Assembly: GCA_018644745.1 (NCBI GenBank)
Contig: JABGPX010000634.1
Location: forward strand, 1 to 9,329
Direction: 5' to 3'
DNA: 9,329 nucleotides
Origin: Spirochaetales bacterium
Lineage (GTDB): Bacteria > Spirochaetota > Spirochaetia > ARS1246
Made by a program: the position numbers and the translations under genes. Positions 6,233 through 9,329 of this stretch are shown here, piece after piece. Position 1 is the first letter of the stretch. Each line of letters begins with the position of its first letter. Under the pieces are notes generated by a model. That model was given only the letters and a program-made list of their open reading frames with translations, did no database searches and had not been told where the DNA came from.

Positions 6233-7159
6233 ATGGGTTTCATGCTGTTTATTATCCGCCGGCTTGGCAGGCTTATACTCACCGTGCTCATAATTTCGAC
6301 GGTTGTATTTCTGGTCCTGCGGATTATCCCCGGGGATCCGGCGGAAGTTATTGCTGGAATCGATTCATCTCCCGAGGATGTGGAGAAAATAAGACGGCAG
6401 CTCGGTACTGATATTTCATTAGCAGCCCAGTACGGCCGCTGGCTCGGGGATATCGCCAATTTAAACTTTGGTACATCCTATATGTCCGGGCAGCCGGTCG
6501 GACGGCTCATTCTGCAGCGTTTTCCACTCACCCTCGCCCTCGCGGTACTTGCCATGGTAATTTCGGTACTTATTGCTATTCCTCTTGGTGTGCTCTCGGC
6601 GGTACACCGCTGGTCTTTCTGGGATTATACCGGGATGGCGATATCTCAGATCGGCATGGCGGTTCCCAGTTTCTGGCTGGGGATTCTGCTTTTGCTTTTC
6701 TTTTCTGTTAAGCTTGGGATTTTCCCAATTTTCGGAGCCGGGGGCTTCAAGCACCTTGTGCTTCCCGCGTTGTCTCTCGGGCTGGCCCGAGCGGCTGTTC
6801 TTCTCAGGGTCACCCGCGCCTCGATGCTAGACGAGCTTAATCGTGAGTACATGGTAACCGCCAGAGCGAAGGGGCTCCCGGAGATTATGGTGCGATACAA
6901 ACATGCGCTGAAGAATGCTCTTCTGCCGGTTGTTACTATTGCGGGAATTCAATTTGGATATATGCTAGGAGGCTCGATAATAATCGAACAGGTTTTTTCC
7001 CTTCCCGGAGTAGGCCGGCTTTTGTTAACCGCGGTGAATCAGCAGGATTTCCCCCTTATTCAGGGCGGGGTTGTCTTCGTCGCCATTGTGTTTTCATTGA
7101 TAAATTTTCTGGTAGATATTGTGTACAGCCTTCTTAATCCAAAGATCAGGACATCCTGA
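6233..7159 (+). CDS. dppB: ABC transporter permease, DppB/OppB family (peptide/nickel class)
   Basis: 308 residues, close to the usual length of DppB/OppB. It forms half of the inner-membrane channel of a peptide/nickel-type importer. Membrane segments: about 11-31, 98-121, 134-158, 175-191, 229-251 and 276-299. The first is followed by RIIPGDP (30-36), the hallmark of DppB-type rather than DppC-type permeases. The cytoplasmic coupling (EAA) loop lies at about 203-222 (REYMVTARAKGLPEIMVRYK), and family features such as QFGYMLGGSIIIEQVFSLPGVG (240-261) are intact. Start choice is uncertain: ATG 6233 or ATG 6242 (M4, giving the more typical MLFIIRRLGRLI); neither has a ribosome binding site. 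The stop overlaps the next start (TGATG). No DppC partner follows, which is unusual for this class. The substrate cannot be told from sequence; peptides, nickel or oligosaccharides are all possible for the family. Confidence 0.92.
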   Translation: MGFMLFIIRRLGRLILTVLIISTVVFLVLRIIPGDPAEVIAGIDSSPEDVEKIRRQLGTDISLAAQYGRWLGDIANLNFGTSYMSGQPVGRLILQRFPLTLALAVLAMVISVLIAIPLGVLSAVHRWSFWDYTGMAISQIGMAVPSFWLGILLLLFFSVKLGIFPIFGAGGFKHLVLPALSLGLARAAVLLRVTRASMLDELNREYMVTARAKGLPEIMVRYKHALKNALLPVVTIAGIQFGYMLGGSIIIEQVFSLPGVGRLLLTAVNQQDFPLIQGGVVFVAIVFSLINFLVDIVYSLLNPKIRTS

Positions 7160-8127
7160 TGAAGCCGGTACTCCTAGATATCTCCGATCTATCGGTAACA
7201 TTTAATCATGCGGAGAGCAGCGCACGGGCGGTACGGAAGCTCTCGATGAATGTAATTGAAGGCGAGATTCACGGCCTGGTCGGTGAATCCGGCTCGGGCA
7301 AAACGGTTACGATCCAATGCATACCGGGATTGATATCGGTTCCCTCAACGATCATCGAAGGATCGGTAAAGCTCCGGGGAATCGAATTGTTTGATTTGCC
7401 ACCTGAGGAGCTGAGAAAACTCCGCGGTGCGGAAATCGGAATGATTTTTCAGGAACCCTCCCGCTATCTGAATCCTGCGTTTACCATAAGAAACCAAATC
7501 TCTGAGATGCTTCGAATTCATCTAACCCTGGACCGACGACAGGCGGCTGCCAGTGCTCTCGAACTGCTTGACCAAATGGGTCTGGGAAGCGATAAACGGG
7601 TGCTGAATAGCTATGCTCATGAACTCTCCGGCGGCATGAGGCAGCGGGCTATGATTGCCATGGCCGTAAGCTGCAACCCATGTCTCCTTATCGCCGATGA
7701 GCCGACAACTGCTCTCGATGTTACCGTAGAGCGGCAGATTCTTGAGCTCCTGCTTCGTCTCAGAGACCGCCTTGGTATGTCTGTTCTCTTTGTCTCTCAT
7801 AATATGGCTGTGGTGCATGAAATATCTGATCGGGTAAGTGTCATCTACCTCGGTAAAATCGTGGAGTCCGGCGGCAAGGATCAAGTGTTCACCTCTCCGC
7901 GACATCCATACACACGGCTGCTGCTTGAAGCCATACCAGACCCTGAAAAACGGGGGCAAAAACTGGCGACAATACCAGGCAGGGTGCCCGACGCGGAACA
8001 CATCCCTTCCGGATGCGCGTTTCATCCCCGGTGTCCCTTTGCTCAGGAACGATGCACAGCCCAAGAACCCGTTCCCGAAGGCAAAGATCACGTCGTTTCC
8101 TGCCATTTTGCAGGTGACTTATCATGA
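7159..8127 (+). CDS. dppD: ABC transporter ATP-binding protein, DppD/OppD family
   Basis: 322 residues; the ATG shares one base with the preceding stop (TGATG), so translation is coupled to the permease. It powers uptake by ATP hydrolysis at the inner face of the membrane, pairing with the DppF-like subunit. Motifs: Walker A GESGSGKT (42-49), Q-loop Q98 (IFQEP), ABC signature LSGGM (156-160), Walker B LLIADEP with D180 and catalytic E181, D-loop ALD, switch H214 (FVSHN). After the ATPase domain comes the oligopeptide-transporter C-terminal region, beginning [16 protein letters not shown] (247-262). Its four cysteines C286, C292, C299 and C315 (C-x5-C-x6-C-x15-C) are the pattern reported to bind a [4Fe-4S] cluster in DppD-type proteins. 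The Q-loop neighbourhood SRYLNP departs slightly from the usual MTSLNP. All catalytic residues are present. Confidence 0.93.
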   Translation: MKPVLLDISDLSVTFNHAESSARAVRKLSMNVIEGEIHGLVGESGSGKTVTIQCIPGLISVPSTIIEGSVKLRGIELFDLPPEELRKLRGAEIGMIFQEPSRYLNPAFTIRNQISEMLRIHLTLDRRQAAASALELLDQMGLGSDKRVLNSYAHELSGGMRQRAMIAMAVSCNPCLLIADEPTTALDVTVERQILELLLRLRDRLGMSVLFVSHNMAVVHEISDRVSVIYLGKIVESGGKDQVFTSPRHPYTRLLLEAIPDPEKRGQKLATIPGRVPDAEHIPSGCAFHPRCPFAQERCTAQEPVPEGKDHVVSCHFAGDLS

Positions 8128-9110
8128 ATAGTACAATCCTGCGGGCCGAGAATGTCACAAAAGTGTTTCGCGACAGAAGCGCTTCACAGGGGTTGAAATC
8201 GAGAAATTTTAACGCGGTAGATTCGGTGAATCTTGATATACCCCGGGGAAAGGTCTATGGGTTGGTCGGTGAATCCGGCAGCGGAAAAACGACATTGGCA
8301 CGATGTCTCCTTCATCTCGATCCTCCAACCAGCGGCGAAGTGGTATTCGACGGACACCGTCTGCGCGGGACGAATCGCTCGGACATGCGTCATCTCAGGC
8401 ATCGAATGCAGATTATATTTCAGGATCCGAACAATGCCCTAAATCCCAAAATATCCGTGTACAGGAGTATGTGCGAAGGATTGAGTAATCGAGGAATTCG
8501 GGGTTCTGAAATGGATCGAAAGATAGCGGAATTAACCGAGATGGTATCAATTCCATTCGGGAACCTGAAACGGAAACCTGCCGACTTTTCGGGAGGCCAG
8601 CGGCAGCGGCTGGTAATTGCTCGTGCTCTTTCCATGGATCCGGACTTTCTGGTTCTCGACGAACCTGTATCCAACCTGGATGTGTCAATTCAGGCTCAAA
8701 TCGTCAATCTTCTCATGGAGCTGAAAGACGCGTTGAATCTTACCTACCTGTTTATTTCCCACGATCTCAATCTCGTTTCATATGTAAGCGATATGGTCGG
8801 CGTTATGTACGCAGGGCAATTGGTGGAGTGTGGGCCCGTGAAAACAGTCCTCGAGCAGCCTTTGCACGGGTATACCCGCCTTCTCCTTTCTTCAGCTCCT
8901 CATTTAACAGCTGACGTTGTCCCCAAAGACGATTCATCATTTCTTCCATTATCACCCGCGGCGGAGAGAGGAGAGCGCGGACGAGGCCCGGGATGCTCAT
9001 TTCGGGATCAGTGTTTGTATGAGAAAGAGAGCTGCGGGAAGCCTTCGCAGGGAATGATAGATGTCGGGGGTGGTCATCTCGTAGCATGTGAGCATGCCGC
9101 GGATTCTTAA
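8124..9110 (+). CDS. dppF: ABC transporter ATP-binding protein, DppF/OppF family
   Basis: 328 residues; the ATG overlaps the DppD stop by four bases (ATGA). It is the second ATPase of the importer, expected to form a heterodimer with DppD. Motifs: Walker A GESGSGKT (49-56), Q-loop Q100 (FQDPNNALNP, the typical DppF form), signature FSGGQ (155-159) followed by RQR, Walker B FLVLDEP with D179 and E180, D-loop NLD, switch H213 (ISHDL). The C-terminal oligopeptide region has PLHGYTRLLLSSAP (246-259), where HPY is usual. It also has a Cys set C291, C297, C304 and C322 (C-x5-C-x6-C-x17-C) parallel to that of DppD. An Arg/Gly-rich insert (ERGERGRGPG, 281-290) precedes the cysteines. No further gene follows on this strand within the window, so it is the last visible gene of the operon. 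Confidence 0.93.
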   Translation: MNSTILRAENVTKVFRDRSASQGLKSRNFNAVDSVNLDIPRGKVYGLVGESGSGKTTLARCLLHLDPPTSGEVVFDGHRLRGTNRSDMRHLRHRMQIIFQDPNNALNPKISVYRSMCEGLSNRGIRGSEMDRKIAELTEMVSIPFGNLKRKPADFSGGQRQRLVIARALSMDPDFLVLDEPVSNLDVSIQAQIVNLLMELKDALNLTYLFISHDLNLVSYVSDMVGVMYAGQLVECGPVKTVLEQPLHGYTRLLLSSAPHLTADVVPKDDSSFLPLSPAAERGERGRGPGCSFRDQCLYEKESCGKPSQGMIDVGGGHLVACEHAADS

Positions 9111-9135
9111 TTTCTGTGTACTTTATGGCTAGATT

Positions 9136-9178
9136 GCCCGAATCCACTCTATATTGTATAAATCCACAGGATTCAGGC
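9136..9178 (+). terminator. Imperfect long-loop hairpin after dppF (weak terminator candidate)
   Basis: GCC-C-GAATCC (9136-9145) pairs with GGATTC-A-GGC (9169-9178): nine pairs with one C/A mismatch and a 23-base loop. The loop contains TATATTGTATA (itself palindromic). AATCCAC occurs twice 20 bases apart (9141-9147 and 9161-9167). An AT-rich run follows, but not a T-tract, so intrinsic termination is doubtful. It is placed 25 bp after the dppF stop. Confidence 0.3.
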
Positions 9179-9188
9179 CATTATTAAT

Positions 9189-9221
9189 AGTAAATTAACG
9201 TACTCGAGAGTAATTTTTACT
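9189..9221. repeat. AT-rich imperfect palindrome
   Basis: AGTAAATT (9189-9196) pairs with AATTTTTACT (9212-9221), with two extra T in the right arm. Inside, ACTC (9202-9205) pairs with GAGT (9208-9211) around GA, and the hexamer CTCGAG at 9203-9208 is self-complementary. Five bases on the left (9197-9201) stay unpaired. It could be a protein-binding dyad or a weak terminator; there is no functional evidence. Confidence 0.35.
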
Positions 9222-9223
9222 GG

Positions 9224-9329
9224 GCATCTCGAAAAACTGCGGCTTTGACATCCTGTATATGCGAAAAACCACGATTTTATACGGGTTTGCAATCAGTCAG
9301 ATGCACAGAATGTGGGTTTTTCGATATGC
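9224..9329. repeat. Cluster of three GCATMTCGAAAAAC-type repeats, two direct and one inverted
   Basis: Copy 1 is GCATCTCGAAAAAC (9224-9237). Copy 2 is GTATATGCGAAAAACC (9255-9270), with one inserted G. Copy 3 is on the minus strand (9329-9315) and reads GCATATCGAAAAACC. Copies 1 and 3 agree at 13 of 14 positions and face each other across 106 bp. Copies 2 and 3 share the perfect complementary core CGAAAAACC/GGTTTTTCG. The window stops at the outer end of copy 3, so the full repeat unit cannot be judged. Confidence 0.5.

Larger units (their letters stand above)
9111..9329. other. Non-coding, repeat-rich region after the transporter operon
   Basis: 219 bases to the window edge with no credible reading frame on either strand. 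It contains, in order, a long-loop imperfect hairpin, an AT-rich palindrome and three copies of a GCATMTCGAAAAAC-type motif (separate entries). Composition is AT-richer than the genes. The DppC permease that might be expected here is not present. Confidence 0.6.

Noticed and set aside
7522..8106. 194-codon open frame on the minus strand
   Set aside because: It lies wholly antisense to the dppD ATPase gene, whose motifs are intact; the frame has no ribosome binding site or recognisable domain and is a shadow of the real coding sequence.
7276..8290. Near-identical DNA stretch of about 17 bases in dppD and dppF (TGGTCGGTGAATCCGGC)
   Set aside because: It encodes the same Walker A region in two paralogous ATPases, so it reflects shared protein sequence rather than a mobile or regulatory repeat.
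8803..9147. 114-codon minus-strand open frame covering the end of dppF and part of the downstream gap
   Set aside because: Most of it is antisense to the DppF Cys-rich tail, and its composition (Arg/His/Pro-rich) is that of a shadow frame; only the first dozen codons are outside dppF.
1..9329. CRISPR array, tRNA/rRNA genes, transposase, phage or toxin-antitoxin genes
   Set aside because: No regularly spaced repeats, cloverleaf-like segments or matching protein motifs were seen on either strand.

Overview
The window (GC roughly 50%) reads as ordinary bacterial chromosome. It is densely packed and protein-coding throughout, with no RNA genes, CRISPR array or transposase visible. The style of the two envelope genes points to a Spirochaetota-type bacterium: an Asn/Pro/Asp-rich lipoprotein N-terminus, FN3-like plus DNRLRE-like domains, and a large exported protein with a PEGA-like segment. 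This assignment is a moderate-confidence inference.

Layout, left to right. (1) Positions 1-375 (+) hold the C-terminal end of a trans-isoprenyl diphosphate synthase. Six bases later comes a secreted DNase I-like nuclease (382-1224, +). (2) A convergent two-gene operon on the minus strand follows. A 638-residue exported protein of unknown function (4439-2523) overlaps by one base, or runs almost directly into, a surface lipoprotein with two FN3-like domains and a DNRLRE-like C-terminus (about 2508-1252). (3) A 127-163 bp divergent intergenic region separates that operon from a plus-strand pair. The pair is a fumarylacetoacetate-hydrolase (FAH) family enzyme (4603-5319) and the survival protein/5'-nucleotidase SurE (5392-6162, TTG start). 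(4) A 70-bp gap carries a good sigma70-type promoter overlapped by a perfect-core dyad. After it comes a tightly overlapping operon for a peptide/nickel-class ABC importer: permease DppB (6233-7159), ATPase DppD (7159-8127) and ATPase DppF (8124-9110). No second permease (DppC) and no substrate-binding protein are present. (5) The last 219 bp are non-coding and rich in inverted and direct repeats, including three copies of a GCATMTCGAAAAAC-type motif. The window end cuts through or abuts this repeat region.

How the parts work together. The DppB-DppD-DppF genes are translationally coupled and would form one half of a heterodimeric permease plus both ATPases, so the missing parts must be encoded elsewhere or DppB acts alone. 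The minus-strand pair probably makes two envelope components that work together. The nuclease, FAH enzyme and SurE have nucleic-acid scavenging or housekeeping roles with no obvious joint pathway. I do not see a clear novel defence or mobile system. The items most worth a second look are the unknown envelope pair, the incomplete transporter with its promoter/dyad and possible leaderless start, and the terminal repeat cluster.
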